Positions 15,923 through 25,585 of a DNA stretch of 64,000 nt are shown here, in pieces. This DNA comes from RBG-16-66-20 sp040752005. GTDB taxonomy: Bacteria; Pseudomonadota; Gammaproteobacteria; Burkholderiales; SG8-39. The notes beneath the pieces were generated by a model. The model was not told the origin of the DNA, did not search any database, and was given only the letters and a program-made list of their open reading frames with translations. The position numbers and the translations under genes were made by a program. The stretch spans positions 1-64,000 of the forward strand of contig JBFMFX010000012.1 in NCBI GenBank assembly GCA_040752005.1. Reading direction: 5' to 3'. Each line of letters opens with the position of its first letter. The stretch's first letter is position 1.

Positions 15923-16975
15923 ATGCGCGGCGCGGTATTTCTCGGCAACCGGCGGATCGAGGTCCGCAGCTTTCCCGACCCGGTGCCCGGCCCAGGCGAG
16001 GTGGTGATCCGGATGAAGGCGTCGGGGCTCTGCGGCTCGGACCTCAAGTTCTACCGCTCGCCGCCGGGCGAGGCGCAGAAGGCGCTCGGCCTGGGCGGCG
16101 ACGCCGAGCCCTTCATCGCCGGGCACGAGCCCTGCGGGGTGGTGGAAGCGCGCGGGCCCGGCGTCTCCGAGCGCGAGGCGCCGATCGGGCAGCGGGTCAT
16201 GAACCACCACTATGCCGGCTGCGGCGCCTGCGGCCATTGCCGCACCGGCTGGTCGCAGCTCTGCCGCGGCGGCATCACCGTCTACGGGGTCACCGCGAAC
16301 GGCGGGCACGCCGAGTACCTGAAGGTTCCGGCGAGGACGCTGGTGCCGCTGCCCGACGAGCTCACGTTCTCCGAGGGCGCGGCGGTGTCCTGCGGGACCG
16401 GCACCGCGTTCGCGGCGCTGCGCCGGATGCAGCTGGCGGGCGGTCAGACGCTGGCGGTGTTCGGCCAGGGACCGGTGGGACTTTCGGCGACGCTGATCGG
16501 CGCGAAGATGGGCGCGCGCGTCATCGCGGTGGAAACCCGCGCCGAGCGTCTTGCGCTCGCCGGGCAGTTCGGCGCCGAGACGCTCCTGGACGCCTCCCGG
16601 AACGATCCGGTCGCGGCGCTCAGGGATCTCACGCGCGGCGAGGGCGTGGATCTGGCGCTCGACTGCACCGGCGACGCCCGCGCGCGCCTTGCCGCGGTGC
16701 GCGCGGCGAAGACCTGGGGCATCGTCTGCTTCGTCGGCGAAGGCGGCGAGGTGACGCTGGACGTTTCGCGCGATCTGCTGCGAAAGCAGCTCACGCTGAT
16801 CGGCTCCTGGACCTTCAGCGCGAACGGGCAGGCCGAGTGCGCGCGCTTCGTCGCCGACAATCGCATCCGGCTCGACCGCATCTTCACGCACCGCTGGCGG
16901 CTGGACGAGGCCGAGGAGGCCTACCGCGTGTTTGACACGCAGGCGACTGGCAAGGCGGTGATCGAGTTTCCATGA
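15923..16975 (+). CDS. zinc-dependent alcohol dehydrogenase family protein (MDR)
   Basis: A 350-aa medium-chain dehydrogenase. Catalytic zinc ligands are seen in SGLCGSDLK (Cys) and AGHEPCG (His/Glu). The four structural-zinc cysteines are in CGACGHCRTGWSQLC. The cofactor-binding Rossmann motif is FGQGPVGLSATL near residue 175. It oxidises a secondary or sugar alcohol; the substrate is unknown. The ATG has AGGAG 9 nt upstream. Its stop overlaps the next gene (ATGA), pairing it with a benzoylformate-decarboxylase-like enzyme. Confidence 0.9.
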   Translation: MRGAVFLGNRRIEVRSFPDPVPGPGEVVIRMKASGLCGSDLKFYRSPPGEAQKALGLGGDAEPFIAGHEPCGVVEARGPGVSEREAPIGQRVMNHHYAGCGACGHCRTGWSQLCRGGITVYGVTANGGHAEYLKVPARTLVPLPDELTFSEGAAVSCGTGTAFAALRRMQLAGGQTLAVFGQGPVGLSATLIGAKMGARVIAVETRAERLALAGQFGAETLLDASRNDPVAALRDLTRGEGVDLALDCTGDARARLAAVRAAKTWGIVCFVGEGGEVTLDVSRDLLRKQLTLIGSWTFSANGQAECARFVADNRIRLDRIFTHRWRLDEAEEAYRVFDTQATGKAVIEFP

Positions 16976-18630
16976 CCGTGACGCTCACCGGCCGCGCGGC
17001 GTTTCTGCGTATCCTCGCCGAAGAAGGCGTCTCGTATCTCTTCGGCAATCCGGGCACGACGGAACTACCGATCATGGAAGCGCTGCCGGGGGAGCCGGGG
17101 ATCCGCTTCGTGCTCGGGCTGCAGGAGGCGGTGGTGCTCGGCATGGCCGACGGCTACGCGCGCGCCTGCGGGCGCCTGGCGGCCGCCAACGTGCACGTCG
17201 CCCCGGGCCTGGGCAACGCCATGGGTGCGCTCTACAACGCGCGTTTTTCCGGCTCGCCCGTGATCGTCAGCGCCGGCCAGCAGGAGCAGGGTCACGGCCT
17301 GCGCGAGCCGTTGCTCTACGCGCCGCTGGTCGAGCTGGCGCAGCCGCTCGTGAAGTGGGCAGTCGAGGTCACCCGCGCCGAGGACCTGCCGCTCGTGCTC
17401 CGGCGCGCGGCGAAGGTGGCGACGACGCCGCCCGCCGGTCCGGTGTTTCTTTCGCTTCCGGGCGACGTGCTGGAGGCCGAGGCCGAGATGACGCTCGGGC
17501 GGCCGACGCGGGTGGATGCGCGCGTGCGGCCCTCCGAGCGCGCGATCGAATCGCTCGCCGCGCGCCTCGCCGCCGCGCGCAATCCGGCGATCCTCGCCGG
17601 GCGCGAGCTCGCCGAGCGCGATGCCTGGAGCGAGGCGGCCGAACTCGCCGAACTGCTCGGCGCGGCGGTGTTCGGCGAGACCGTTCCCTACTGCGCGCCG
17701 TTTCCGAGCGAGCACCGCGCCTACATGGGCGCGCTGACGCGAAACCAGCGGGCGGTGCGCGAGACGCTCGCGCCGCACGACCTGCTCGTGTGTCTCGGCG
17801 CCGACCTGCTGCGCATGTCGGTGCACAGCGTCGTGGATCCGATGCCCGAGGGCTTGCCGGTCGTGCACGTGAGCGAGCGCGACTGGGAGCTCGGCAAGAA
17901 CCACCCGGCGGAGATCGCAATCCGCGCCGACGTGAAGGAGACGCTCGCCGCGCTTCTGCCCCGCGTGCGCGAGCGGGCGGACCGCGATGCCGCGGGACGC
18001 CGCCTTGCGGCGCTCGCGAGCCGGAACTGGTCGGCAAAGCGCGAGCAGGCGAGGCTGGCGGCGCTGGAGGCCGCCGAGGAGCGGCCGGTGGATCCGCGCC
18101 ATCTCATGCTGCGCTTCGTCGAATCGCTGCCGAAGGACGCGGTGGTGCTCGACGAGGCGCTCACTTCATCGCTGACGTTGCCGGCGCTGCTGCCGCTGCG
18201 CGAACGCAGCAGCTATTTCGGCCTGGCGAGCGGGGGGCTCGGCTTTGCGCTCCCCGGGGCGGTGGGCGCAAGCCTCGCGCTCCCCGACCGTCCGGTGATC
18301 GCGCTGGTGGGCGACGGCGCCGCGATGTACGGCATTCAGGCGCTTTGGACGGCGGCGCACCTGAAGCTTCCGATCACCTACGTCATCGCCAACAACCGCA
18401 GCTACCGCATCCTCAAGGAGCGGCTCGTCTCGATGCGCGGCAGCGACCGTTTCGTGGGCATGGACCTGCGCGATCCGGAAATAGACTTCGTGCAGCTCGC
18501 CGCCTCGATGGGCGTGCCCGCGCGGCGCGTGACCGATCCGCAGGACGTGGCGCCGGCGCTGCGCGAGGCGTTCGCCGCCGGCAGCCCGCGCCTGGTGGAC
18601 GTGCGCGTCGCCGACGGATTCGGCGGCTGA
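16972..18630 (+). CDS. thiamine pyrophosphate enzyme, benzoylformate decarboxylase-like
   Basis: A 552-aa member of the acetolactate synthase/2-keto-acid decarboxylase superfamily. The N-terminal pyrimidine domain resembles MdlC: LFGNPGTTELP, LQEAVVLGMADGYARA, and NVHVAPGLGNAMGALYNA with the catalytic-type His. The TPP domain has the GDGAAMYGIQALWTAAHLK to NN motif. It likely decarboxylates or ligates a 2-oxo acid. MdlC has Ser in the GNPGS position where this protein has Thr. A REP-like intrinsic terminator follows. Confidence 0.85.
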   Translation: MTVTLTGRAAFLRILAEEGVSYLFGNPGTTELPIMEALPGEPGIRFVLGLQEAVVLGMADGYARACGRLAAANVHVAPGLGNAMGALYNARFSGSPVIVSAGQQEQGHGLREPLLYAPLVELAQPLVKWAVEVTRAEDLPLVLRRAAKVATTPPAGPVFLSLPGDVLEAEAEMTLGRPTRVDARVRPSERAIESLAARLAAARNPAILAGRELAERDAWSEAAELAELLGAAVFGETVPYCAPFPSEHRAYMGALTRNQRAVRETLAPHDLLVCLGADLLRMSVHSVVDPMPEGLPVVHVSERDWELGKNHPAEIAIRADVKETLAALLPRVRERADRDAAGRRLAALASRNWSAKREQARLAALEAAEERPVDPRHLMLRFVESLPKDAVVLDEALTSSLTLPALLPLRERSSYFGLASGGLGFALPGAVGASLALPDRPVIALVGDGAAMYGIQALWTAAHLKLPITYVIANNRSYRILKERLVSMRGSDRFVGMDLRDPEIDFVQLAASMGVPARRVTDPQDVAPALREAFAAGSPRLVDVRVADGFGG

Positions 18631-18639
18631 GGCTGCCGC

Positions 18640-18659
18640 CCGGGTCAGACCCGGTTTTT
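18640..18659 (+). terminator. intrinsic terminator / REP-like palindrome after the TPP enzyme
   Basis: CCGGGT (18640-18645), loop CAG, ACCCGG (18649-18654), then TTTTT (18655-18659). This is a textbook rho-independent terminator for the plus-strand operon, facing the convergent EF-G-like gene. The core GGGTCAGACCC matches a palindrome type dispersed in betaproteobacterial genomes; a degenerate relative is at 57243-57258. Confidence 0.75.
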
Positions 18660-18660
18660 C

Positions 18661-20715
18661 TCAGTCCTCTGCCTGCTCTGCCGGCTTGTGCGCCGCGGCG
18701 AGCTTTTGCTGCAGCGCCGGGGGCGCGACTTCGTAGTGGCTGAATTCCAGCGTGTAGGAGCCGTGACCGGCGGTGAGCGATTTCAGCCGCGCCGGGAAAT
18801 GCTCCAGCTCCGAGAGCGGCGCCTGGGCGCTGATCTGCACGGTGCCCGGACGCGGCGAGTCGGTGCCCTTGACGTGGCCGCGGTGGGCCGAGAGTTCTCC
18901 GACGATGTCGCCCATCGCGGATTCGGGGGCGACGATCTCGATGTTGACGATCGGCTCGAGCACGATCGGCCGCGCCTTGGAGAGCGCGTCCAGAAACGCC
19001 TTGCGGCCGGCCTGCATGAAGGCGATGTCCTTGGAGTCCACCGGATGGCTCTTGCCGTCGTACACGATGACGCGCAGGTCCTCGATCGGAAAGCCGGCCA
19101 CATACCCGGACTCGAGCACCGAGCGCACGCCCTTTTCCACCGACGGGATGAACTGGCCGGGGATCGCGCCGCCCTTCACCTGGTCCACGAACTCGAAGCC
19201 GGCGCCGCGGGGCAGCGGCTCGACGCGCAGGAAGACCTCGCCGAACTGGCCGGCGCCGCCGGTCTGCTTCTTGTGCCGGTTGTGGCCTTCGGCGCGCGCG
19301 GCGATGGTCTCGCGGTACGGGATCGAGGGCGGGCGCGTCTCCAGCTCCAGCTTGTACTGCGAGGACATCTTGGCGAGCATCACCTTGAGGTGCATCTCGC
19401 CGAGCCCGCGCATCACCGTCTCGTTGGCGTGCGCGTTGTGCTCCAGGCGGAAGCAGGGGTCCTCGGCCGCGAGCTTGTGCAGCACGTCGGAGACCTTCTG
19501 CTCGTCGCCGCGTTTCTTCGGTCGCACGGCGAGACCGAACACCGAGGTCGGCAGCTCCAGCGGCCGCGCGTGCAGGTGCGCGTCCTCGGCCGAGTCGTGC
19601 AGGACGTGGTCGAACTCGATCTCGTCCACCTTGGCGATCGCGGCGATGTCGCCGGGCAGCGCCTCGTGCACTTCCGTCTGCTGCTTGCCGCGCAGCATGT
19701 AGAGGTGTCCGGCCTTGATCGGCTTCCTGCCCTCGCCGATGTAGAGCTGCGTGCCGGCGGTGATGCGGCCCTGGTGCACGCGAAAGACCGCGACGCGCCC
19801 GATGTAGGGGTCAATCTCGATCTTGAACACGTGCGCGAGCGCATGGCGCCCCGGATCGGGCACAGGCTGGAACTCGACCGGCTCGCCGCCGCCGGCCGGC
19901 GCTGAAACGTACATCGGCGGATTGCCCTCGGTCGGGTTGGGCAGCAGCTTCACGATCACGTCGAGAAGCTCGGCGATGCCGGCGCCGGACTTCGCCGAGG
20001 TGAAGACCACGGGGATCAGGTGCCCCTCGCGCAGCGCGCGCTCGAGCGGCTCGTGCAGCTCCTCGGGCGAGACCTCGCCCTTTTCGAGGTAGAGCTCCAT
20101 CAGCTTCTCGTCCACCTCGACCACCTGCTCGACCAGCCGCTTGTGCGCCTCCTCGACCGAGGAAAAATCGGCATCGCCCGAAGGCGCGAAGAAGCAGTCC
20201 GAGACGCGGCTGCGGTTGGCGGCCGGAAGGTTGAGCGGCAGGCATTCTTTTCCGAACGCGGACTGGATTTCGGCGAGCAGCGCCGCGAGGTCCACGTTGT
20301 CGGCGTCCATCTTGTTGACGATGACGATGCGGTCCAGGCCGCGCCTGGCCGCCCACTGCATGAAGCGCGTGGTCATCATCTCGATGCCGTTCTGCGCGTT
20401 GATGACGACCGCGGCCGTTTCCACCGCCGCCAGGGCGGGAAGCGCGTGGCCGACGAAATCCGGGTAGCCGGGCGTGTCCAGGAGATGCACGCGCGTGCCG
20501 TTCGCGTTGAAGGTCGCGACCGCGAGCTTGAGGGAGTGCTGGAACTCCTTTTCGAGCGGCGTGTAGTCGCAGACGGTAGTGCCGCGCTCGACGCTGCCCG
20601 GAGCGGGGATCGCTCCCGCTTTCGCGAGCAGCGCCTCGGCCAGCGTGGTCTTGCCGGCACCCGCTTGGCCGACGAGCGCGATCGTCCTGATGTTCCTGAG
20701 GGAATTCTGAGCCAC
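18661..20715 (-). CDS. elongation factor G-like protein (EF-G paralogue)
   Basis: A 684-aa translational GTPase of the FusA2/EF-G-II type. G1 GQAGAGKTTLAEA is at about residues 16-28. G3 DTPGYPDF and G4 NKMDADN are intact, and domains II-V follow (for example GLGEMHLKVMLAKM and the domain IV segment GGAGQFGEVFLRVEP). It lies outside a str operon, so it is probably a second, accessory EF-G rather than the housekeeping factor. The ATG at 20715 has GGAGG 6-8 nt upstream, and TATAAA lies on the minus strand at 20745-20750. It ends facing the terminator at 18640. Confidence 0.9.
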   Translation of the reverse strand: MAQNSLRNIRTIALVGQAGAGKTTLAEALLAKAGAIPAPGSVERGTTVCDYTPLEKEFQHSLKLAVATFNANGTRVHLLDTPGYPDFVGHALPALAAVETAAVVINAQNGIEMMTTRFMQWAARRGLDRIVIVNKMDADNVDLAALLAEIQSAFGKECLPLNLPAANRSRVSDCFFAPSGDADFSSVEEAHKRLVEQVVEVDEKLMELYLEKGEVSPEELHEPLERALREGHLIPVVFTSAKSGAGIAELLDVIVKLLPNPTEGNPPMYVSAPAGGGEPVEFQPVPDPGRHALAHVFKIEIDPYIGRVAVFRVHQGRITAGTQLYIGEGRKPIKAGHLYMLRGKQQTEVHEALPGDIAAIAKVDEIEFDHVLHDSAEDAHLHARPLELPTSVFGLAVRPKKRGDEQKVSDVLHKLAAEDPCFRLEHNAHANETVMRGLGEMHLKVMLAKMSSQYKLELETRPPSIPYRETIAARAEGHNRHKKQTGGAGQFGEVFLRVEPLPRGAGFEFVDQVKGGAIPGQFIPSVEKGVRSVLESGYVAGFPIEDLRVIVYDGKSHPVDSKDIAFMQAGRKAFLDALSKARPIVLEPIVNIEIVAPESAMGDIVGELSAHRGHVKGTDSPRPGTVQISAQAPLSELEHFPARLKSLTAGHGSYTLEFSHYEVAPPALQQKLAAAHKPAEQAED

Positions 20716-20807
20716 CGGGCCTCCTCTCCGGGCGGGACGCCCGATTTATAGCAGCAACCCGGTACGGCGGGAAAGACTCCCCGGCCGCGGCGACCGGCGC
20801 GGGCCGG

Positions 20808-21911
20808 CTACTTCTTTTCTTCCTTCTGCAGCAGCTCGGCGCGCTTCTTCAGAGTGTCTTCGAGCTTGGACTTGGGCACGAGCAGCACGTATTGCGACAG
20901 CCGCTTCTCGCGCGCGAGCCGCTCCTCGAGCTTCTTGAGCCGCTCGGCGAATTCCTTGTCGCGGCGCTCGCGCTCCTCGGCTTTCTCATCCTTCTCCGGC
21001 GTGCGCTCCCTGATGAGCGTGCCGCCCACGGTGAAGGCGACGTAATGATTCTCGCCTTCGAGCCGCCCGACCCGGATCGAGTAGGCAAGGCCGTCGAAGG
21101 TGCTCGCGTCAATCAGCGTCGGCTGGTCGAGGCCGGTGTTCGCCGCGTCCTTCGGGGCGACGTCGGCGAGATCGAGCAGGCTGAGCGAATACGAGGCCGA
21201 ATTCGCCCGTGTGGCGTCGAGCTTCTCGCCCGCTTTCAAAGGCGTGAGCTTCCAGTCGGAGTTGTCCGCCGCGCGCTCGATCTTCCAGGCGTCGCCGTCC
21301 GGATGGCGCACTTCCAGAGCCTTCACCTTCTCCACCTGGAACGACCGCCGGTCGATCCATTCGCTCGTCTTCGAGGTGGCCTGCGCGAGCGGATCGGGAA
21401 CGAGATAGGCCGTCTTCGGGTCCTCCGGCAGCAGCACGAACCACCCGTCGGCCTGCGCCTTTTCCGGATCGTCGGGCTCCTTCTTGAAGTGCTTCTTGCC
21501 GATCACCAGCGTCGCCAGCGGCTTGCCGTCGGCGCCCCGGAACTCGACCCGCGTGCCCTTGTCGTCGAGCGCGAGCCGCGCGCGGTCCTTCTCGGGCAGG
21601 GGCTCCGCCTGGCCGACCTTCAGCTCGATCGCCTTGACCACGAACTCGCGCACCCTGTCGAGATCGGCCGGAAAGCCGTCGCGCTCGGCGATCGTCCAGC
21701 CCTCGTCCTTGCGCTCCAGTGTGATCGCACCGGCCGCGTCGCGGATGGCGATGGCGGCGACCTCGGCCGCCTTCAGGCCCTTCAAGAGCGGCTGGCCGAG
21801 CGCCGCCGCCCCCCCGGGGCGCTCGCCGCCGCCGCGCTGCAGCACCAGCAGCGCGCCGCCGCCCACCACGACGAGCAGCGCGACCAGGATCGCCGCGATG
21901 CGTGCGTTCAT
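20808..21911 (-). CDS. DUF4340 domain protein of a Gld-type ABC system
   Basis: A 367-aa protein with an N-terminal membrane anchor (IAAILVALLVVVGGGALLVL, residues about 5-24) and a large presumably extracytoplasmic DUF4340 domain (DEGWTIAERDGFPADLDRVREF; WKIERAADNSDWKLTPLKAG). The C-terminus (about residues 305-367) is highly charged and probably coiled-coil. It is the last gene of a four-gene operon with GldA/F/G-like ABC components and overlaps the upstream gldG-like stop (ATGA). DUF4340 proteins accompany this ABC type widely; their role is not established. Confidence 0.85.
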   Translation of the reverse strand: MNARIAAILVALLVVVGGGALLVLQRGGGERPGGAAALGQPLLKGLKAAEVAAIAIRDAAGAITLERKDEGWTIAERDGFPADLDRVREFVVKAIELKVGQAEPLPEKDRARLALDDKGTRVEFRGADGKPLATLVIGKKHFKKEPDDPEKAQADGWFVLLPEDPKTAYLVPDPLAQATSKTSEWIDRRSFQVEKVKALEVRHPDGDAWKIERAADNSDWKLTPLKAGEKLDATRANSASYSLSLLDLADVAPKDAANTGLDQPTLIDASTFDGLAYSIRVGRLEGENHYVAFTVGGTLIRERTPEKDEKAEERERRDKEFAERLKKLEERLAREKRLSQYVLLVPKSKLEDTLKKRAELLQKEEKK

Positions 21912-23800
21912 GCGGGCAGCGCCTCCGGCAGCGGCCTCGGCGCGCGCCGCGCGCGGCGCACGAGCGCGATTACGATGCCGGCGAGCGTGACCAGGACCGG
22001 CATCAGCGCGATGTTCGCCACCTTGGTCCAGAACACGAGGCTTTCCGCGTCGCGGCGCAGGTTCTTGCGCAGTTCCTTCAGCTCGAGCTGGGTCTGCGCC
22101 GCCTTCTTGCGCAGGTTCTCCAGCTCCGCCTGCTGCTCGGGCGAAAGGATCTGCGCGCTCTTCGCCGCCGCGCCGCGCGCTTTCTGCAGTTCGTTCAGGC
22201 GCTCGATCGTCTTCTGGCGCTCGTCCTCCAGCGCCTTGAGGCGCCCGAAATACTGCTTCTGCGCCTCCGCTTCCATCTGCCTGACCACCGTCAGCGGCCG
22301 GAATGCCGCGGCGCGGCTCTGCAGCGAGATCAGGGCGTCGCCGGCGGCCGCCTGCTCGACGAGGGCGAGCGCGAACGCGAGATTGCCGTTCGAGGGGACG
22401 ATGATCTTGCGGCCGAACACTTCTTGCACATCCACCGCCGCGCCGTCATGGAGCATGTCCACGTCGCCGACCACCACCACGGTGTTCTCCGCCGCGCCCT
22501 GCGCCAGGTGCGCCTCGGCCGCCGCGGGGGCTTTCTTCGCGTCTTTCGCTGCGGCCTCGGCCTTTGGCCTGCCCTCGGGGAACGCCGACTTAAAGCGGCC
22601 GATGATGCGCAGCGCGAGCGGCCGCTCCTTGTTGTCCGGCACGAAGCCCTTCATCGCCGCCTCGCCGGAGACGGTCGCCACCACGGTGTCCACCAGCATC
22701 GAGTTGGGCGAGCTCTTCACGAGTTCGGTCACCTTCAGGCCCTCGACCGGCTTGACCTCGAAGGCGCCGCCGAAGGCGTACAGCAGCGTCTCGATCTGGC
22801 TGGTGGCGATGTCGTCGCGATTGAACGCCGTGCGGTTGAGCGTGAGCACGGTGGGCGTGTAGCGCGTGCCCTGGCCGGAGGCGTACACCACGTCGGCGAC
22901 CACCTTGCCGGCGTTCATCTCGATGCCCCAGGACTTGAACAGCTTCGGCAGGCTGGAGCCGGTGGCGCCGCCGCTTACCCCCGGCATCGGGCTCGGCAGC
23001 TGATCGAAGTAGGCGTAAGGGTCCACGAAGGCGATCAGCTTGCCGCCGCGCAGCACGAACTGGTCGAGCGCGTACTCGACCGAGTCCGGCAGATCGCGCG
23101 GGTGGATGAGCAGAAGCACGTTGACGTCCTTGTCAATCGCCTCCGCCGTGAGCGGAATCTGCTTGACGTTGTAATCGCGCTTCAATTCGTTGGCCAGCAC
23201 CCAGGGGTCGGACCCTTGCCGCGTGAACGGGTTGAAGCGCTCGCCGAACACCGGCAGCCCGGCCATCACGCCGATCGTCGGCCGCTCGGCGGCGGCCACC
23301 CGCGCGATCGCCTTGGCGAGGTCGTATTCGAGCAGCCGCTCGCGCTGCGGCGAGAGCGCCGGGATCGCCTGCTTGCGGTCCAGTTGCGTCACCGCGAGGC
23401 CGAGGTAGAACTGCTCGCCGCTCATGAGCTGCTGCGGTTCGATGCCGTCGAGCTGGGCCGCGTCTTCTTCCTCGCTGTCCGGCTTCGGGTTGTATTTCTC
23501 GATCACCAGGTTCGCGCCGGCGACCGACTTGAACTCGCGCACCATGTCCTCGACGCGCTGCGCGTAGGCGCGCAGCTGCACCGGCACCTGCTCGCCCTGC
23601 GAGAAGTACAGCTTGACCTTCACCGGCGCCTCCAGGCCGCGCAGGATCCTTTTCGTGCCTTCGGACAGCGTGTACAGCTTGCCATCGGTGAGGTCGGCGC
23701 GCACCGGCGCCTGCGCGAGCAGGAAGTTGGCCGCGACCAGCACGAAAAACAGCGCCGCGAGCCCGACCGCCGAGTAGATGAGCGATTCGTACTTCTTCAT
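21908..23800 (-). CDS. GldG-like ABC-type auxiliary transport protein
   Basis: A 630-aa protein with one N-terminal helix (SAVGLAALFFVLVAANFLLA, residues about 10-30), a large extracytoplasmic domain and a C-terminal helix at about residues 595-615 (ALMPVLVTLAGIVIALV). DLTDGKLYTLSEGTKRIL and VKVKLYFSQGEQVP are typical of the GldG/DUF7088 family. A Leu/Lys/Glu-rich coiled coil precedes the last helix. In Bacteroidetes GldAFG is tied to gliding, but homologues occur in many non-gliding bacteria, so motility is not implied here. Confidence 0.85.
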   Translation of the reverse strand: MKKYESLIYSAVGLAALFFVLVAANFLLAQAPVRADLTDGKLYTLSEGTKRILRGLEAPVKVKLYFSQGEQVPVQLRAYAQRVEDMVREFKSVAGANLVIEKYNPKPDSEEEDAAQLDGIEPQQLMSGEQFYLGLAVTQLDRKQAIPALSPQRERLLEYDLAKAIARVAAAERPTIGVMAGLPVFGERFNPFTRQGSDPWVLANELKRDYNVKQIPLTAEAIDKDVNVLLLIHPRDLPDSVEYALDQFVLRGGKLIAFVDPYAYFDQLPSPMPGVSGGATGSSLPKLFKSWGIEMNAGKVVADVVYASGQGTRYTPTVLTLNRTAFNRDDIATSQIETLLYAFGGAFEVKPVEGLKVTELVKSSPNSMLVDTVVATVSGEAAMKGFVPDNKERPLALRIIGRFKSAFPEGRPKAEAAAKDAKKAPAAAEAHLAQGAAENTVVVVGDVDMLHDGAAVDVQEVFGRKIIVPSNGNLAFALALVEQAAAGDALISLQSRAAAFRPLTVVRQMEAEAQKQYFGRLKALEDERQKTIERLNELQKARGAAAKSAQILSPEQQAELENLRKKAAQTQLELKELRKNLRRDAESLVFWTKVANIALMPVLVTLAGIVIALVRRARRAPRPLPEALPA

Positions 23801-23810
23801 GACGCTTCCC

Positions 23811-24545
23811 CTAGCCGGCGCGGTGGCCGCGGATGATCACCCCGGTCGCGAACAGGGCAAAGCCGATGACCGAGACGAAGAACGCGAGGTCGCGGCTGTC
23901 GATCACCCCTTTCTGGAAACCGTCGAAGTGGGTGATCACCGAAAAGGCCGCCACCGCGTCCACGAACGCCGGGCTCGCCCAGCGCGCGAGCAGGTCGGTC
24001 ACCGGACTGAAGCCGGCGAGGATCAGGAACAGGCACAGCACCACCGACAGGATGAAGGCGACCACCTGACTGCGGGTCATCGCCGAGGTCATGGAGGTGA
24101 TGGCGAGGTAGGCGCCGGCGAGCAGCAGGCTGCCCAGGTAGCCGGCGACGATCGCGCCGTTGTCCGGGTCGCCGAGCACGTTGACGGTGACCACCACCGG
24201 AAAGGTGAGCGCGAGCGCGAGCGCAAGGAAGATCCACGAGGCGATGAACTTGCCGAGGATCGCCTGCGCCGCGGTCACCGGCATCGTCAGCAGCAGCTCG
24301 AGCGTTCCCGCGCGGCGCTCCTCGGACCACAGGCGCATGCCGACCGCGGGCACCAGCACCAGGTACAGCCACGGATGCCAGGCGAAGAAGGCGGCGAGGC
24401 TCGCCTCGCCGCGCTCGAAGAACGCTCCGGCGGTGAAGGTGAAAAAGCCCGCCAGCAGCAGAAAGATGACGAGGAAGACGTACGCGAGCGGCGAGGTGAA
24501 GTAGCTCGCGAGTTCGCGCCGCGCGATGGTCCAGACCGTCTTCAT
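23811..24545 (-). CDS. ABC-2 type transporter permease (GldF-like)
   Basis: A 244-aa inner-membrane permease with six predicted helices. It begins MKTVWTIARRELASYFTSPL, a hallmark of the GldF/NosY-type ABC-2 family, and contains WSEERRAGTLELLLTMPV, the amphipathic coupling segment. It overlaps the upstream ATPase gene by ATGA, forming the transmembrane half of the ABC pair. The transported substrate is unknown. Confidence 0.9.
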   Translation of the reverse strand: MKTVWTIARRELASYFTSPLAYVFLVIFLLLAGFFTFTAGAFFERGEASLAAFFAWHPWLYLVLVPAVGMRLWSEERRAGTLELLLTMPVTAAQAILGKFIASWIFLALALALTFPVVVTVNVLGDPDNGAIVAGYLGSLLLAGAYLAITSMTSAMTRSQVVAFILSVVLCLFLILAGFSPVTDLLARWASPAFVDAVAAFSVITHFDGFQKGVIDSRDLAFFVSVIGFALFATGVIIRGHRAG

Positions 24546-25462
24546 TTCCGCACCGTGTCCGGCAGGGTGATGCGGCGGAAGACCTCGTCGAGCTGGCCTT
24601 CCTCGGTGCGCAGCCCTTCGACCCGCCAGCCCTCGCGCGCCGCCAGCTCGAGGATCGCGCGCGTGAGCTCCGCCGTCGCCTTCCTGTCGCCGGGGTAGAC
24701 GCGGAACGCTCCGTCCACGCGCTCGACGCGCCCGAGCGCGGCGAGCTTGTCCTCGGTCGCGCCCTGCGCCTGCACGGTGACGGCGCCGGCGATTTCGGAC
24801 ATCGCGCGCAGCTCGGCCGGCGTGCCATTGGCGACGATGCGGCCGCGGTCGATGATGATCGCGCGGGTGCAGGCCGCGTCCACCTCCTCCAGGATGTGCG
24901 TGGAGAACACCACGGCCTTGGTCCTGCCCAGCTCGCGGATGAGGTTGCGCGCCTCGTGCTTCTGGTTGGGGTCGAGACCGTCGGTGGGCTCATCGAGCAC
25001 CAGCACGTCCGGATCGTGGATCAGCGCCTGCGCGAGGCAGGTGCGGTGGCGATAGCCCTTGGACAGCGTCTCGATGGACTGCTCGAGCACCGGCTCGAGA
25101 AAGCAGCGCTCGACCACGCGCGCCACGGCCTTTTTCTTCGCCTCGCCTTCCAGCCCGCGCATCGCCGCCGCCCAGTCGAGAAAGCCGCGCACAGTCATGT
25201 CCGGGTACGAAGGCGCGTTCTCCGGCAGGTAGCCGATCAGGCGCTTGGCCGCGAGCGGCTCCTCGACGATGTCGTGGCCGCCGATCGTGATCCTGCCCGA
25301 GGTGGGCGGATAAAAGCCGGTGATCATGCGCATGGTGGTGGACTTGCCCGCGCCGTTGGGCCCGAGAAAGCCCAGCACCTCGCCGCGCTCGACGGTGAAG
25401 GAAATGCCGTCCACCGCGCGCTTGGCGCCGAACGTCTTCACCAGGTTCTCGATTCTTATCAT
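24542..25462 (-). CDS. ABC transporter ATP-binding protein (GldA-like)
   Basis: A 306-aa ATPase. Walker A is GPNGAGKST (residues about 36-44), the degenerate signature is ETLSKGYRHR, and Walker B plus D-loop is VLVLDEPTDGLDPNQ. A C-terminal extension of about 85 residues (from VTVQAQGATEDKL) is common in the GldA/CcmA-like branch. I chose the ATG at 25462; an in-frame TTG lies three codons upstream. No Shine-Dalgarno is evident. First gene of the four-gene operon. Confidence 0.92.
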   Translation of the reverse strand: MIRIENLVKTFGAKRAVDGISFTVERGEVLGFLGPNGAGKSTTMRMITGFYPPTSGRITIGGHDIVEEPLAAKRLIGYLPENAPSYPDMTVRGFLDWAAAMRGLEGEAKKKAVARVVERCFLEPVLEQSIETLSKGYRHRTCLAQALIHDPDVLVLDEPTDGLDPNQKHEARNLIRELGRTKAVVFSTHILEEVDAACTRAIIIDRGRIVANGTPAELRAMSEIAGAVTVQAQGATEDKLAALGRVERVDGAFRVYPGDRKATAELTRAILELAAREGWRVEGLRTEEGQLDEVFRRITLPDTVRK

Positions 25463-25552
25463 GGCCGACAAGGCGTACGCCGCGCCCCCAGCTATGGGCG
25501 GGGGGAGGAAAAGTCAAGGGGGCGCATTATCCCCGAAAAACGACACCACGCT

Positions 25553-25558
25553 TACAAT
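25553..25558 (+). promoter_or_regulatory. putative -10 upstream of tctC
   Basis: TACAAT at 25553-25558, 27 bp before the tctC ATG, followed by GGAGG at 25576-25580. No convincing -35 was seen. The 123-bp gap to the divergent ABC gene is the only obvious promoter space for tctCBA. Confidence 0.4.
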
Positions 25559-25585
25559 GGCGCCTGGCCCGATCCGGAGGAACCC

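Noticed and set aside
23202..23222. GGGGTCGGACCC palindrome as a further REP copy
   Set aside because: It lies in the middle of the intact gldG-like coding sequence and encodes ordinary residues (QGSDPW); chance is sufficient.
20808..25462. Gliding motility system
   Set aside because: Only GldA/F/G-like ABC parts and DUF4340 are present; these occur broadly in non-gliding bacteria and no GldK-N or Spr genes are near.
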